Source of the DNA: Bacillota bacterium | Lineage (GTDB): Bacteria > Bacillota > Bacilli > Alicyclobacillales > SLC66 | Length of the DNA: 35,552 bases | Direction: 5' to 3' | Assembly (NCBI GenBank): GCA_021821025.1 | Contig: JAKACY010000001.1 | Span: 1 to 35,552 of the forward strand | In this document: positions 13,793 to 21,701 of the stretch, in pieces | Position numbering within the stretch: position 1 is the first letter of the stretch | How the letters are laid out: each line of letters opens with the position of its first letter | Program-made: the position numbers and the translations under genes | Notes under the pieces: model-generated | What the model saw: only the letters and a program-made list of their open reading frames with translations | The model's database searches: none | Told to the model about the DNA's origin: nothing

Positions 13793-15244
13793 TTACCACG
13801 GACTAGCGGTACTGGATGAGATCATACCCGGTATGCCTCCCGCTTGACTCACAGTCGTACACGATGTATACCAGTCCGTATCTCGCGTGTCTCCGAGGTG
13901 TTCCACTCCTACCACGCGATAGATCCCTGCCGCATCAAGTGGGCGCTGCACTTGCCCGATGATGTATGTCTGCGCTTGGATCAGGTCATTTGAGATATGC
14001 ACCAGTGTGTTAATTTGGATCGTGGGGTTGAGCAAACACTCAAATGTCACCCCGAGATTTTGCTGTGCAGGTTGCCCGATAAGACCGCTTGACGGATTGA
14101 GTGTAATGATCTCTCCCTTTGGTGGGTCGGTCGCATGGAGTAGGTTAATCGTCCCGTTGTGCCCCGCGTAGTACGCTAGGTTATTGCCCTGTGCGATTTG
14201 CCGGAAGTATTGGCGAGTTAAGCCGAATACCACTTTTCCCCGCGATAGCGGCGACGTATCAAGCATTGGGGATAAATCGCCCAACGGTGATACAACCGTG
14301 GCTTTACTTGCCAAACTCTCAACGATACTACGCGCTGATTGCCCACGGTTAAGTGTGAACGCCGCGAAGGCTTGATTCAATTGCCGATTGGCCGCTAAAC
14401 AATTGAGCGTCAATCGATAGGTCACGTTGTCGGGTTTGTCCCTAATTGGCTCAATGATGTCACCATCAAAGATTAATCCGTACTGTGTACCCACGTAGCC
14501 GGCTTCTACCGTGATCCGGTCACCATAGTTGAGGATGAAGTTTTCTGTCTCGGGATTGAGATTGTAGATAACTACAGTGCTGAATGGTGGTGTCTGATTG
14601 ACCACCGTCTGAATATCGAAGGTGCAATGTAGATCTGAAACATCCAGTGCAATCCCCTGCGCATTGCTCACGAGAATACGATAACGCCGCCCATACAAGA
14701 CGTTTCCGAGACGTTGACTATTCGCTACAACGCTATAGTTAGTCGCAGGAAAGCTAATTTGTGGTGTTGCAGATGTGCTAGGTAGTGCATACTGTGTGGA
14801 TGCGTCGAACGTCAACCCACTCGGTGTCGTAAGGTTTTGCCCTGTGATCTCGTTGTAGGCCACGTACAGGCTTACGCCGTCTTTATAATGCCCGGCATCC
14901 CAGGGTGACTGAATAATGGCGTTTAATTCGTTCGTCGGCGATCCTGTCTTGATCGCCGCTCGCACACTCGCATAGGACGGATCGGTGTTGTAGAGGGTGG
15001 CATATCCTTGCGCTCCTGCGGCTGGCGTAGGAAAGACAACGAATCCTCCAGAAGTAGTAGCCCCCGTTCCCAGCGCGTCAACCGCGCTGTTCCCAGGTGT
15101 GATACCCGCAGGATTGTTACCAGGCCAGTTCGCACTTCCCACCCCCTCCTCCACTTGCCACTGGGAAAGGATGACGTTAACATCCAGTCCGCAAGCATTA
15201 GAGGCAAGCTGGGCTAACGATTGGACATACGGGTCAATATACAC
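13793..15244 (-). CDS. Baseplate hub (gpD/gp27-like) fused to an N-terminal glucosaminidase-like domain
   Basis: 483 residues in two parts. Residues 1-135 resemble a glucosaminidase/lysozyme-like domain: LDVNVILSQWQVEEGVGS, GNNPAGITPGN, AAGAQGYATLY, with E33 or E34 as candidate catalytic acid. Residues 170-483 are a hub-type protein: NVLYGRRYRILVSN, LDVSDLHCTFDIQ, ILNYGDRITVEAGY, LIFDGDIIEPIRD, then NRGQSARSIVESLA and a late RVVGVEHLGDTRDTDWYT. The fusion would place a wall-degrading activity at the tail tip, as in T4 gp5/gp27. GTG start with GGGGGG upstream. The wall-hydrolase assignment is less certain than the hub. Confidence 0.8.
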   Translation of the reverse strand: MYIDPYVQSLAQLASNACGLDVNVILSQWQVEEGVGSANWPGNNPAGITPGNSAVDALGTGATTSGGFVVFPTPAAGAQGYATLYNTDPSYASVRAAIKTGSPTNELNAIIQSPWDAGHYKDGVSLYVAYNEITGQNLTTPSGLTFDASTQYALPSTSATPQISFPATNYSVVANSQRLGNVLYGRRYRILVSNAQGIALDVSDLHCTFDIQTVVNQTPPFSTVVIYNLNPETENFILNYGDRITVEAGYVGTQYGLIFDGDIIEPIRDKPDNVTYRLTLNCLAANRQLNQAFAAFTLNRGQSARSIVESLASKATVVSPLGDLSPMLDTSPLSRGKVVFGLTRQYFRQIAQGNNLAYYAGHNGTINLLHATDPPKGEIITLNPSSGLIGQPAQQNLGVTFECLLNPTIQINTLVHISNDLIQAQTYIIGQVQRPLDAAGIYRVVGVEHLGDTRDTDWYTSCTTVSQAGGIPGMISSSTASPW

Positions 15245-15256
15245 GATCTCGCCCCC

Positions 15257-15628
15257 CTAACCGATGTAGTCGAAGTTATCCGCCCAAACAAGTTGGAACG
15301 TCGGCGCATTCGGATTGCTTGCAGAAGTGCCAAGCGTGTTGAAATCCGGAATGTCAGGCAATCCGCTAGAAGTCGGCAGTAGATAGGCGCTTCCAATGCC
15401 GAGATATTGATATGGCGCCAGGATGTCATAAGGTGGCGAGCCGCAAATAAGCGGGATTGCGTCCAGAAGCAAATTGTTATTGCTGTCCGTGATCGACATG
15501 TACCAATACGCACCCGGTGTGTTGTAGGTGATCTCGAATGTCAGTGTCACATTGTTTCCGTTGACCGGAAGCGTGCAAGTCATCGTTTGATTCATACCCT
15601 GTACAATCGGAATTATGACCTGTGCCAT
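15257..15628 (-). CDS. Baseplate plug-like protein (DUF6983-type)
   Basis: About 123 residues starting AQVIIPIVQGMNQTMTCTL, with GAYWYMSITDSNNNLLLDAI and ending NAPTFQLVWADNFDY. Small beta-rich proteins of this layout (IP start, W-x-x-D/S-I-x-D middle, hydrophobic L-x-x-G-x-x-L) lie between the Dit-like and hub genes of contractile phages and plug the central channel. ATG at 15628 with GAGGTGG five nt upstream; the GTG nine bases earlier lies within that ribosome site. Confidence 0.7.
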   Translation of the reverse strand: MAQVIIPIVQGMNQTMTCTLPVNGNNVTLTFEITYNTPGAYWYMSITDSNNNLLLDAIPLICGSPPYDILAPYQYLGIGSAYLLPTSSGLPDIPDFNTLGTSASNPNAPTFQLVWADNFDYIG

Positions 15629-15644
15629 TCTGACCACCTCGCAT

Positions 15645-16208
15645 TCAATTAAAGGCGCTTCCTAGCAGTGATAGCAACGATGCAGGGACCTGCGCAGGTT
15701 GCTTCTTCCCTTGCTTAGCCTTGTTTGTGACCGCTGGATTTGCGCTGATCTTGACTACACTCACTGTCGCCACCAAAAGCTCTTGGAGTGTGACGGACGC
15801 GCGTAAGCCATGGACTGTCGTGCTATCATCCTGTGCCGTCAGATTCTGCACCAGCATGTTCTGGTAGAGCCCAAGTCGTGTATAAACCTGCACGGGGATT
15901 CGTTGTTGCTGTAATTCAAATAACACTTGATAAGCCTGTACTGACCGTGACGAACCGCCCGAAAACTGCCCTGCTATAAAGCTTCTTGCCACATCCGACA
16001 TACCAATCGTCATATCTAAGGTGCGCGGCTGAAGATAGGCGTAATCGGATACGGTTGAGCCGAGTTGTACCGGATGTTCAGTGATAGTCAGCGTTGAGGT
16101 TGGTGACACCGTTAGAAATGCATCAAAGAACCAACCACCAATATTCGTTTTGGCGTACACATAACTTTTGATCGAGGGGGACGTGAGGTCGAGAATTGGC
16201 GATGCCAT
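15645..16208 (-). CDS. Dit-like/DUF6046-type tail protein
   Basis: 187 residues. SPTSTLTITEHPVQLGSTVSDYAYLQPRTLDMTIGMSD is characteristic of the Dit-like phage tail domain: substrate-facing strands, then EHPV and a D-Y/H-x-x-x-x-P turn. A second half, QVLFELQQQRIPVQVYTRLGLYQNMLVQNL and GLRASVTLQELLVATVSVV, completes it. The Lys/Gln/Pro-rich tail AKQGKKQPAQ is likely disordered. Its ATG shares the last base of the tape measure stop (TAATG). It connects tail tube and baseplate hub. Confidence 0.75.
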   Translation of the reverse strand: MASPILDLTSPSIKSYVYAKTNIGGWFFDAFLTVSPTSTLTITEHPVQLGSTVSDYAYLQPRTLDMTIGMSDVARSFIAGQFSGGSSRSVQAYQVLFELQQQRIPVQVYTRLGLYQNMLVQNLTAQDDSTTVHGLRASVTLQELLVATVSVVKISANPAVTNKAKQGKKQPAQVPASLLSLLGSAFN

Positions 16209-18115
16209 TAGCCAATCACCCCCCGGACATTATGGAGCGCCTTATTAAATGTGTGGTGAATAGTTGCCGCTGTCTTTTGTGGATCTGTAGCACCGTGAAT
16301 CGTGTTGTTTAGTGTGATGTGGACGGTTGAGCTTTTTGTGTTCGATTGAGTCTGAGGATAGAAATAGCTATTGGCCGCCGAAACCGCGCCGCCAAACTGG
16401 ACTAACGGAATGAGAGGAATCTTTACGCCAGGTATCAGATCAATAACTTTGATGAGGTTATCAAAGTTGGCAATGATAGAATTTATGGCATTGACAAATC
16501 CCGTTTCAATTCCCTGCCAAGCATACTGTGCACCGCTTAAAACGCCTGTCCATACGCTATCAAGGTTTTTTGTAAACGGACTTAAAGCAATACCGATCGC
16601 ATTCAAGGCATCTAAAACGATCGTTTTGATTGCATTCCATGTGTTCGTTCCTATTTTTTGCAAGTTAGAAAACTTACCCGTGAAAATATCAACGAGGCCT
16701 TGCAAGATGTAACTGATAAGGTCAACAGCTAACGATAATGCATTCACGATGACCCCGAATAAGTCGGTGAAAAATTTACCGAGCTGTGATAAATGAGAAA
16801 CGTTTTTGGAACTGGTTAAACTCGTAAAAAACGCGGCAAATGCAGCATCGATTCCTAATGCTATGCCTTTTATAGCGTTACCTAAACTCATGAATGAAGA
16901 AATAAGTCCGCTAAAGGTGCCGTCTGAATTAAATTGTGCCATCATACCCATAAACCAATGGCCGATATTGACGAATGTCTTTCCCAATCCGCTGAAAATA
17001 CTATTCATATTTTTGGCGCTCTTACTTGTTGCATCCACCCTTTTGGAAGCCGTACCAATTTTTAATAATTCCTTCCACATGGGAGCAAGCGCCGATTTAC
17101 CGCCGTGAATGTACGTTTGAAAGTCGTCAAAAAGTAGAATAGCTGCTGAGAGGATAGTCATGAATTGGCCGAGGGGGCCGGTGTTCCATATGAGAGTTAG
17201 AACGCCTAATGCCGCGCCAATCCCTTTAGCCCATCTGGGTAGATAGTTAGCCATCTTCACAAGCCAATTCCATACGTTCCCTAAAGCTTGTACAATATAT
17301 ATCCCCATCTGCATAAAGGAAGCCATAACGGCCGCTACCCTTTTTGTCCAAGTGGGCATCTGCTTGACGATCGCGCTATTGACCGAGTCAAGAAACCTTT
17401 GGACTTGGCTGATCGGTCCCGCCATATACTTGGTGAAGTAGTACCCGATCCACTGTAACGAGTAGTTAGCTTCTAGTTGCATTTGTGCGAAGCCAAGGGT
17501 GATATTCTGAATACTGCTGATCTGCTGATTGTAGTTGCTAGGTGTTTGCATCCGGAGCGCAACCGCGTGAAGCTTCTGGTATTGAGCTAAGAGAGTCGGA
17601 GATAGATACAAGTCTTGCAGATTGGCACCAAGAGCCTTGAGAGACAAACTGAACGCCATGGCTTGCGTCTGCGTCGTCCACATGGATCGCGATAGCATTT
17701 CCATCTTGATTTCTTGATTGCCAAGGCCGCTCAACACACCTACCGTAGCCCCCGCAACGGCTGTCGCAAACGTGGCCACGGCCGCCGATGCTTCCCCGAA
17801 ATAAAGAATAGCTTTCTGTGCATAGTCTTTGAGGGGTAGCGTGGGAGGAATGATGTTTTTCGTGCTTACATTCGCACTTCCCGCACTGTTAGAAGAAGTT
17901 TCATTTGGGACTCGTGGGAACTTAACGGACTTAATGGCTTTTTCTAGCCCCAATACCGCGAGTGCCGCTTTTCCAAACTCATATACTGCATGGGACGCGA
18001 ATTTTGTGAGCATCGTTTCTAAATCCGTTGTGGCTTTTGTGGTTTCCTGATAGGATGCTTTGTCGACAGAAAAACCCAACGAGACCATATGGTCTTTGAT
18101 TGTTTCAATACCCAT
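16208..18115 (-). CDS. Tape measure protein
   Basis: 635 residues from ATG 18115 (AAGGGG upstream; MGIETIKDHMVSLGFSVDK). A longer frame to 18295 is rejected because it adds a translated non-coding region overlapping the proteolipid gene. Long helices alternate with hydrophobic segments (AAVATFATAVAGATVGVLSGL near 105, AKGIGAALGVLTLIW near 280, TILSAAILLFDDF near 310, LALSVAVDLISYILQ-like near 460). It sets tail length and probably crosses the membrane during DNA entry. At about 1.5 Å per residue it predicts a tail near 90-100 nm. It is the largest tail gene and lies between the chaperone and the Dit-like gene. Confidence 0.9.
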   Translation of the reverse strand: MGIETIKDHMVSLGFSVDKASYQETTKATTDLETMLTKFASHAVYEFGKAALAVLGLEKAIKSVKFPRVPNETSSNSAGSANVSTKNIIPPTLPLKDYAQKAILYFGEASAAVATFATAVAGATVGVLSGLGNQEIKMEMLSRSMWTTQTQAMAFSLSLKALGANLQDLYLSPTLLAQYQKLHAVALRMQTPSNYNQQISSIQNITLGFAQMQLEANYSLQWIGYYFTKYMAGPISQVQRFLDSVNSAIVKQMPTWTKRVAAVMASFMQMGIYIVQALGNVWNWLVKMANYLPRWAKGIGAALGVLTLIWNTGPLGQFMTILSAAILLFDDFQTYIHGGKSALAPMWKELLKIGTASKRVDATSKSAKNMNSIFSGLGKTFVNIGHWFMGMMAQFNSDGTFSGLISSFMSLGNAIKGIALGIDAAFAAFFTSLTSSKNVSHLSQLGKFFTDLFGVIVNALSLAVDLISYILQGLVDIFTGKFSNLQKIGTNTWNAIKTIVLDALNAIGIALSPFTKNLDSVWTGVLSGAQYAWQGIETGFVNAINSIIANFDNLIKVIDLIPGVKIPLIPLVQFGGAVSAANSYFYPQTQSNTKSSTVHITLNNTIHGATDPQKTAATIHHTFNKALHNVRGVIG

Positions 18116-18149
18116 TTTCGCATCCCCTTTTTTCTCGAAATATAAAGTG

Positions 18150-18176
18150 TATACTAAAACTAAAAATAGGAGGGAT
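18150..18176 (+). promoter_or_regulatory. -10-like element and ribosome site of the proteolipid gene
   Basis: TATACT at 18150-18155 has no clear -35 at 17 bp (T-rich CTTTTT instead). AGGAGGG at 18168-18174 serves the ATG at 18180. The element overlaps the region between the opposing tape measure start and its upstream neighbours. Confidence 0.4.
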
Positions 18177-18179
18177 AAT

Positions 18180-18383
18180 ATGTTATATTTATTGGCAATT
18201 CTGTTACCGCCTGTTGCTGTTCTTTTTTGTGGTAAGCCTTTTTCGGCAATCCTAAATGTAATTTTGACATTGTGTGGATATTTTCCGGGAGCCATTCACG
18301 CTGTTCTCGTCGTCAACTCGCATAAGCAAGATAATCGTTTTAAGCACCTTGAAGAGACCTTGATCACGCGCAGGCTACGGTGA
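18180..18383 (+). CDS. Pmp3/YqaE-family (UPF0057) proteolipid, reverse-oriented accessory gene
   Basis: 67 residues. LLAILLPPVAVLFCGKPFSAILNVILTLCGYFPGAIHAVLVV contains the Pmp3/YqaE signature: a first TM with LLPP-x-AV, a short loop, then LN-x-x-LT-x-x-GY-x-PG-x-IHA. A hydrophilic tail (NSHKQDNRFKHLEETL) follows. Known members are small membrane proteins linked to cation and membrane-potential stress in bacteria, yeast and plants. AGGAGGG lies six nt before the ATG, TATACT is at 18150-18155, and a strong hairpin ends the gene. It is the only + strand gene between 4400 and the right edge and splits the tail operon, so it is probably expressed from the prophage. Confidence 0.85.
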   Translation: MLYLLAILLPPVAVLFCGKPFSAILNVILTLCGYFPGAIHAVLVVNSHKQDNRFKHLEETLITRRLR

Positions 18384-18395
18384 TCAGAGGTCTCT
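18353..18395 (+). terminator. Stem-loop ending the proteolipid gene
   Basis: Arms AGAGACCTTGATCAC (18353-18367) and GTGATCAGAGGTCTCT (18380-18395) pair over about 15 bp with one bulge and a short loop, followed by TTTGTG. It overlaps the last codons of the proteolipid gene and, on the other strand, the stop of the frameshifted chaperone extension (18386-18384), so it may act on both strands. Confidence 0.65.
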
Positions 18396-18619
18396 TTGTG
18401 TCGCTTCTTGCGCTCTGCGTTCATTCTCATACTTGATGGTCAAAATTTCATGGGCATCCAAAAGATCATCAAATGTAAAAACATCTTCGATGATATCTTT
18501 GTGCGTCCAGAATCCCGCTAAAACAGGAGCGAACAAAAACTCATCGATGTTTTTGAGCCTTACGGGGATGTAGTCAAGAGACCGCTCAGGAGTCCGCCAA
18601 GACCAGTCCCGGTAAAAAA
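18384..18619 (-). CDS. -1 frameshift extension of the tail assembly chaperone (gpGT-like)
   Basis: At 18620-18614 the 0 frame reads GG-T-TTT-TTT-A. Slipping back one base gives a frame with no stop for 76 codons, to TGA at 18386-18384. It starts YRDWSWRTPERSLDYIP and continues RLKNIDEFLFAPVL, GFWTHKDIIEDVFTFDDLL, EILTIKYENERRAQE. The fused product would have about 212 residues (136 + 76). The segment has a protein-like composition, no start codon of its own at its beginning, and fills the space up to the next feature exactly. This matches the G/GT arrangement of many long-tailed phages. The slippery run is all T, weaker than GGGAAAG but efficient in other systems. Confidence 0.85.
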
Positions 18620-19021
18620 ACCCGATAAGTTAAACACCAGCGCGTGAACCGTGAGTGCCATGACGGTAATCACGTCCTCATCAAGTCCATTAACAGCGAA
18701 GGAGCCGTTTTCCGCTAAGACAGGTGTATATCCTGCCTTCAACTCTTCTTCGCATATACGCAAGCATTTGTCTTGCAGATAAGAGAAGTCAGACTCTTTG
18801 AGTTCCGTTAATTTCCCGAACATTTGAGCGATGTTGATTTGAGAAGTGTCTAAATCTTCTACGTTCTTAGCGTTTGCAACGTTGCCCCATTTCACGCCTT
18901 CAAACATAGGAGCAAGGAGGGCGGAAACTTTCAAAACGATAAATGAGCCATCCCTCGCGCTAAACTTCTTAATCCGAAATTTGCGTTCGTTGATCATTAC
19001 GGACTTATAGGATTCGCCCAT
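18560..19021 (-). CDS. Tail assembly chaperone, short form (gpG-like)
   Basis: 153 residues starting MGESYKSVMINERKFRIKKFSARDGSFIVLKVSALLAPMF. This resembles XkdN-type/TAC proteins that coat the tape measure during tail assembly; the position between tube and tape measure is diagnostic. The last 17 residues (TGTGLGGLLSGLLTTSP) are low-complexity, typical of the unshifted form. AAGGTGG within the preceding gene serves the ATG. A T-TTT-TTT slippery site at 18620-18614 precedes the short tail; see the extension entry. Function by position is confident, the exact Pfam family less so. Confidence 0.85.
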   Translation of the reverse strand: MGESYKSVMINERKFRIKKFSARDGSFIVLKVSALLAPMFEGVKWGNVANAKNVEDLDTSQINIAQMFGKLTELKESDFSYLQDKCLRICEEELKAGYTPVLAENGSFAVNGLDEDVITVMALTVHALVFNLSGFFTGTGLGGLLSGLLTTSP

Positions 19022-19024
19022 CGA

Positions 19025-19462
19025 TTACGCCACCTTCTGATCGACATGAGCACTCATCAAATCCCACGTCACTTGTTGCCCATCCGCCTCAAACGGACGC
19101 TCGGGCAAGATCTGGAACGATACATCGTAGGCATTAATCAAATCCATCATGATCGGAGATCGGATGGTTATGCCGAATTGTGCCCATTCCGACGCGCTAG
19201 CCGTATCCACATAGTCGTAAGCTTTGCGTAGCCACTTATCCAGAGCAGAGGTTTGCTGGATCGCCAACGCAATCGTGCCGTTTTTTCCCTCCACTTTCGT
19301 CACCATCACCGCTCCGTCTGCTGCCACGTCTTGTTTGGTTCGTTCTGTCGTCATCGTGACTTTAATGCTGCCAATCCCTTCGCCTTGCGCCACGTATCGA
19401 CCAACAGACGGATGAGAGATGATAAACTCCACATCCGCAAAGCTGTAGATTGTCGTTGCCAC
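19025..19462 (-). CDS. Tail tube protein, DUF3277
   Basis: 145 residues, full family length. It matches DUF3277: TIYSFADVEFIISHPSVGRY, GEGIGSIKVTMTTERT, DVAADGAVMVTKVEGKNGTIA, IQQTSALDKWLRKAYDYV, and the C-terminal FEADGQQVTWDLMSAHVD. It forms the inner tube inside the sheath. GTG start with AGGAGGG upstream. It lies three bases before the chaperone and directly after the sheath gene, the usual order. Confidence 0.92.
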   Translation of the reverse strand: MATTIYSFADVEFIISHPSVGRYVAQGEGIGSIKVTMTTERTKQDVAADGAVMVTKVEGKNGTIALAIQQTSALDKWLRKAYDYVDTASASEWAQFGITIRSPIMMDLINAYDVSFQILPERPFEADGQQVTWDLMSAHVDQKVA

Positions 19463-19475
19463 TCTTCATCCCTCC

Positions 19476-20804
19476 TTATAGATCCACCACGACGCCAATC
19501 GTGACGTGTTCTAAAGCGCCCGCCATCTTCACGCACGCATAGATTGGGGGTGCCTGTCTAGCCACGATTTGCGTTGCGGTTTGACTCGCTATCGTCGCAG
19601 CTTGCACCAGATAACCAGTCGAAAGCGTATCACCTGTTTGCAAGTTCAGCACGGGCGCCGCTGTCCAAATACCGGGTGCAAGAATGCCGGCAGTCGCAGC
19701 TTGGCGACAGGCACCCGTCACGGCATTCACGAGTATCCCGACGCCACTATCCGTTTGTGGAATTTTGGGGCCCGATGTGAGTGCGTTCATGATGGCCGTC
19801 TGAATATTCGCCGTCAGGATGTCCAGGTTCAGAATTTGGTCAAACGGCGTGCCATCTGCCATTGTACCTTGCACAAGCAGATCATACGTATTTCCGTAAG
19901 CCGTGTAAATGTTGCCATTCCACCCCAAAATCGCTGTCGCTTGTGCAGTCGTCAGCACCTCTGGCGTAACACTCACTTCCGGCTTGTACGCCATTGTAAA
20001 TGCGGAATTGGCAAGTCCTGTATTTGCGCCCATCGCATAGCCCATCGCCGCAACCGCCGCGTGGGCAGTCGTACTATACTGCCCAAAGCTTCTGGACGCC
20101 TTGAGGGACTGAAGAGTAGACATGACGTTCGGTGTCGTGCCCGCGAGAATTGATGCGTCGGAGGTATCGTAAAAATACGCTGATGCAGGTGTAGCGGATT
20201 GAATAAAGGCGCTCACGGCTTCTATATCCGCATCCGTCGCGCCATCAGCGTAACCGGCATACCAGTTCACGTTGTTACTTCGGCATGCTGTCACCGCCTC
20301 AAGAACGGTTTCTACATTCGAAATGCCGGCCCCAATCGCGTACGCCGCGTTTGCCGTAAACGATACAACATCGATCGTGGTCGCGCCTGCGCTCGCAGCG
20401 GACGTTGTCGTCACTGTTTGCGTAGTACCACCAGTCCCAATGGTCAGCGTATCCCCAGATGCAACGGCCCCTGTTAATGGCGCCACATCAAGTGTGGTGT
20501 ACACTGTACCGCTTGCTAAAGCTGCCGCGAGAGTTGTGGAGGCCGTCCCTTGACGCCCAATCAGCACATTAGTTGGAGTTGGCGTTTGGGCGAAATAGAT
20601 TTCAGCCGCCGCGTATTCCGGCTCGGTGCCTGTCCAACCGCTCGAAAGCATATCGGCCGTACTGCTATAGAGTTCCGTTCGTGTAACATTGTTGATAATT
20701 GCGGATGGCCCGACAATCAGACCAAGATTAAACGTTGCCGCTTGTGCTCCTGCTGGCGATACTTGGACAGTCACGGCTACGATATTACTTAACGACTGGG
20801 TCAA
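19476..20804 (-). CDS. Tail sheath protein, DUF3383, with inserted beta module
   Basis: 442 residues. The start (SLSNIVAVTVQVSPAGA, FNLGLIVGPSAIIN, VTRTELYSSTADM) and PEYAAAEIYFAQTPTPTNVLIGRQG belong to the DUF3383 sheath family. The later parts, VTACRSNNVNWYAGYADGATDADIEAV, KPEVSVTPEVLTTAQATAILGWNGNIYTAYG and TDSGVGILVNAVTGACRQA, are also typical. A module (residues about 90-162) splits the first domain between IGRQG and VETVLEAV. TTG start with AAGGAA upstream. It forms the contractile outer sheath, so the module would be displayed in many copies along the tail. Confidence 0.92.
   Translation of the reverse strand: MTQSLSNIVAVTVQVSPAGAQAATFNLGLIVGPSAIINNVTRTELYSSTADMLSSGWTGTEPEYAAAEIYFAQTPTPTNVLIGRQGTASTTLAAALASGTVYTTLDVAPLTGAVASGDTLTIGTGGTTQTVTTTSAASAGATTIDVVSFTANAAYAIGAGISNVETVLEAVTACRSNNVNWYAGYADGATDADIEAVSAFIQSATPASAYFYDTSDASILAGTTPNVMSTLQSLKASRSFGQYSTTAHAAVAAMGYAMGANTGLANSAFTMAYKPEVSVTPEVLTTAQATAILGWNGNIYTAYGNTYDLLVQGTMADGTPFDQILNLDILTANIQTAIMNALTSGPKIPQTDSGVGILVNAVTGACRQAATAGILAPGIWTAAPVLNLQTGDTLSTGYLVQAATIASQTATQIVARQAPPIYACVKMAGALEHVTIGVVVDL
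20319..20537 (-). repeat. Shared beta module, copy 3 (in tail sheath)
   Basis: Encodes TLAAALASGTVYTTLDV through VVSFTANAAYAIGAGIS, with TGGTTQTVTTT in the centre. Exactly as long as the fibre and J copies (219 bp). It falls between a beta strand ending IGRQG and a helix starting VETVLEAVTA, a place where DUF3383 proteins normally have a short connection. Confidence 0.9.
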
Positions 20805-20814
20805 ATTCCTTCAC

Positions 20815-21342
20815 CTACCCTTCAATGACTTGCGCAGTCGCGGCCTGAATATAAGGCACCGTCGAGTTGCGCGTGATCAGCTCATAAAAACGTGCAAAAA
20901 ACGTTGTTCGATTCCACCACAGACCATTGAATAATTCCGGCGCTCGCGTGGGCATTGAGACGTTTGTGATCAGCGCCAGGTTGTTTTGCGCGAGCGTGGT
21001 TTTATATGGCTCTTGAAAAAGGCTCGCCCTTACCAAGTCCGCGTTGTCAAAACTGTCGGGGCCGTAAAATGTAAAAATGACACGTAACGCTGCCGTGTAC
21101 ACGAGGTCAGCGTTTGCCGTCGTGCTATCATTCTCGCTGTACTCGGTGTGCATTTGCTGGGTATAAGGGTCATCCTCGTAGTTGATACTGAGAAAACACA
21201 CATCGTAATCGATTGGCCAACCCGGAGCCCCCCCTGTCGGCCATTCAATGCGCACTGCCCCTTGATCGGTGGTATTCAATATCTGCGATACCGTCGATTG
21301 AAACAAGTTTTCGATCTGAGTCATCAAAAGAACGGTTGACAT
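20815..21342 (-). CDS. Neck/tail terminator protein, gp12-like
   Basis: About 175 residues from ATG 21342, which shares its first base with the upstream TAA. IENLFQSTVSQIL, then GWPIDYDVCFLSINYEDDPYTQQM, ALRVIFTFYGPDSFDNADLVRASLF and PELFNGLWWNRTTFFARFYELI are typical of neck terminator gp12-like proteins, which cap the tail tube and join it to the head. It follows the stopper-like gene and precedes the sheath. Confidence 0.78.
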   Translation of the reverse strand: MSTVLLMTQIENLFQSTVSQILNTTDQGAVRIEWPTGGAPGWPIDYDVCFLSINYEDDPYTQQMHTEYSENDSTTANADLVYTAALRVIFTFYGPDSFDNADLVRASLFQEPYKTTLAQNNLALITNVSMPTRAPELFNGLWWNRTTFFARFYELITRNSTVPYIQAATAQVIEG

Positions 21343-21701
21343 TATTCGTCCACCATCCTTATGCAGATACATTTATAATAGCCGTAGTCCGCGAAGGGGG
21401 ACAGTTGCGCGGCACGGTACAGGTTGCCATCGTTCGCCCACAAGACTTGATCCGAAGTGCCGTTGACATTACTGACGACAAGCGGCGTCTGCGTGTACAC
21501 GCAGATCGCACCCTTCATTCGATCGCCTTCCGGGACTTGTTCGAGGTCCGTTTCCTTTGGAATCGTGATGACACCTGTTACCGTGATCTGGGTTGGTGTT
21601 CCAGGTGTCCATCGTCCCCCTACCCACGATCCGTTTTGACGATTTACTGTGATAGTTTGAGAGAAAGCGGGATCCACCAGGAGGCTCCCCACATTGATCA
21701 T
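21342..21701 (-). CDS. Head-closure (stopper)-like protein
   Basis: 119 residues from the ATG at 21701, which overlaps the TGA of the preceding gene (ATGA). Mostly beta: FSQTITVNRQNGSWVGGRWTPG, ITVTGVITIPKETDLEQVPEG, ICVYTQTPLVV, then SDQVLWANDGNLYRAAQLSPFADYGYYKCIC. The layout (short OB-like barrel with a D/G-NLYR turn) and position between the tail-completion and terminator genes are those of gp16/FII-type head-closure proteins. No direct family motif allows a firmer name. Confidence 0.65.
   Translation of the reverse strand: MINVGSLLVDPAFSQTITVNRQNGSWVGGRWTPGTPTQITVTGVITIPKETDLEQVPEGDRMKGAICVYTQTPLVVSNVNGTSDQVLWANDGNLYRAAQLSPFADYGYYKCICIRMVDE

Noticed and set aside
18116-18295. N-terminal extension of the tape measure to 18295
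   Set aside because: It would translate through the promoter and start of the proteolipid gene; the ATG at 18115 has its own ribosome site and a family-like beginning.
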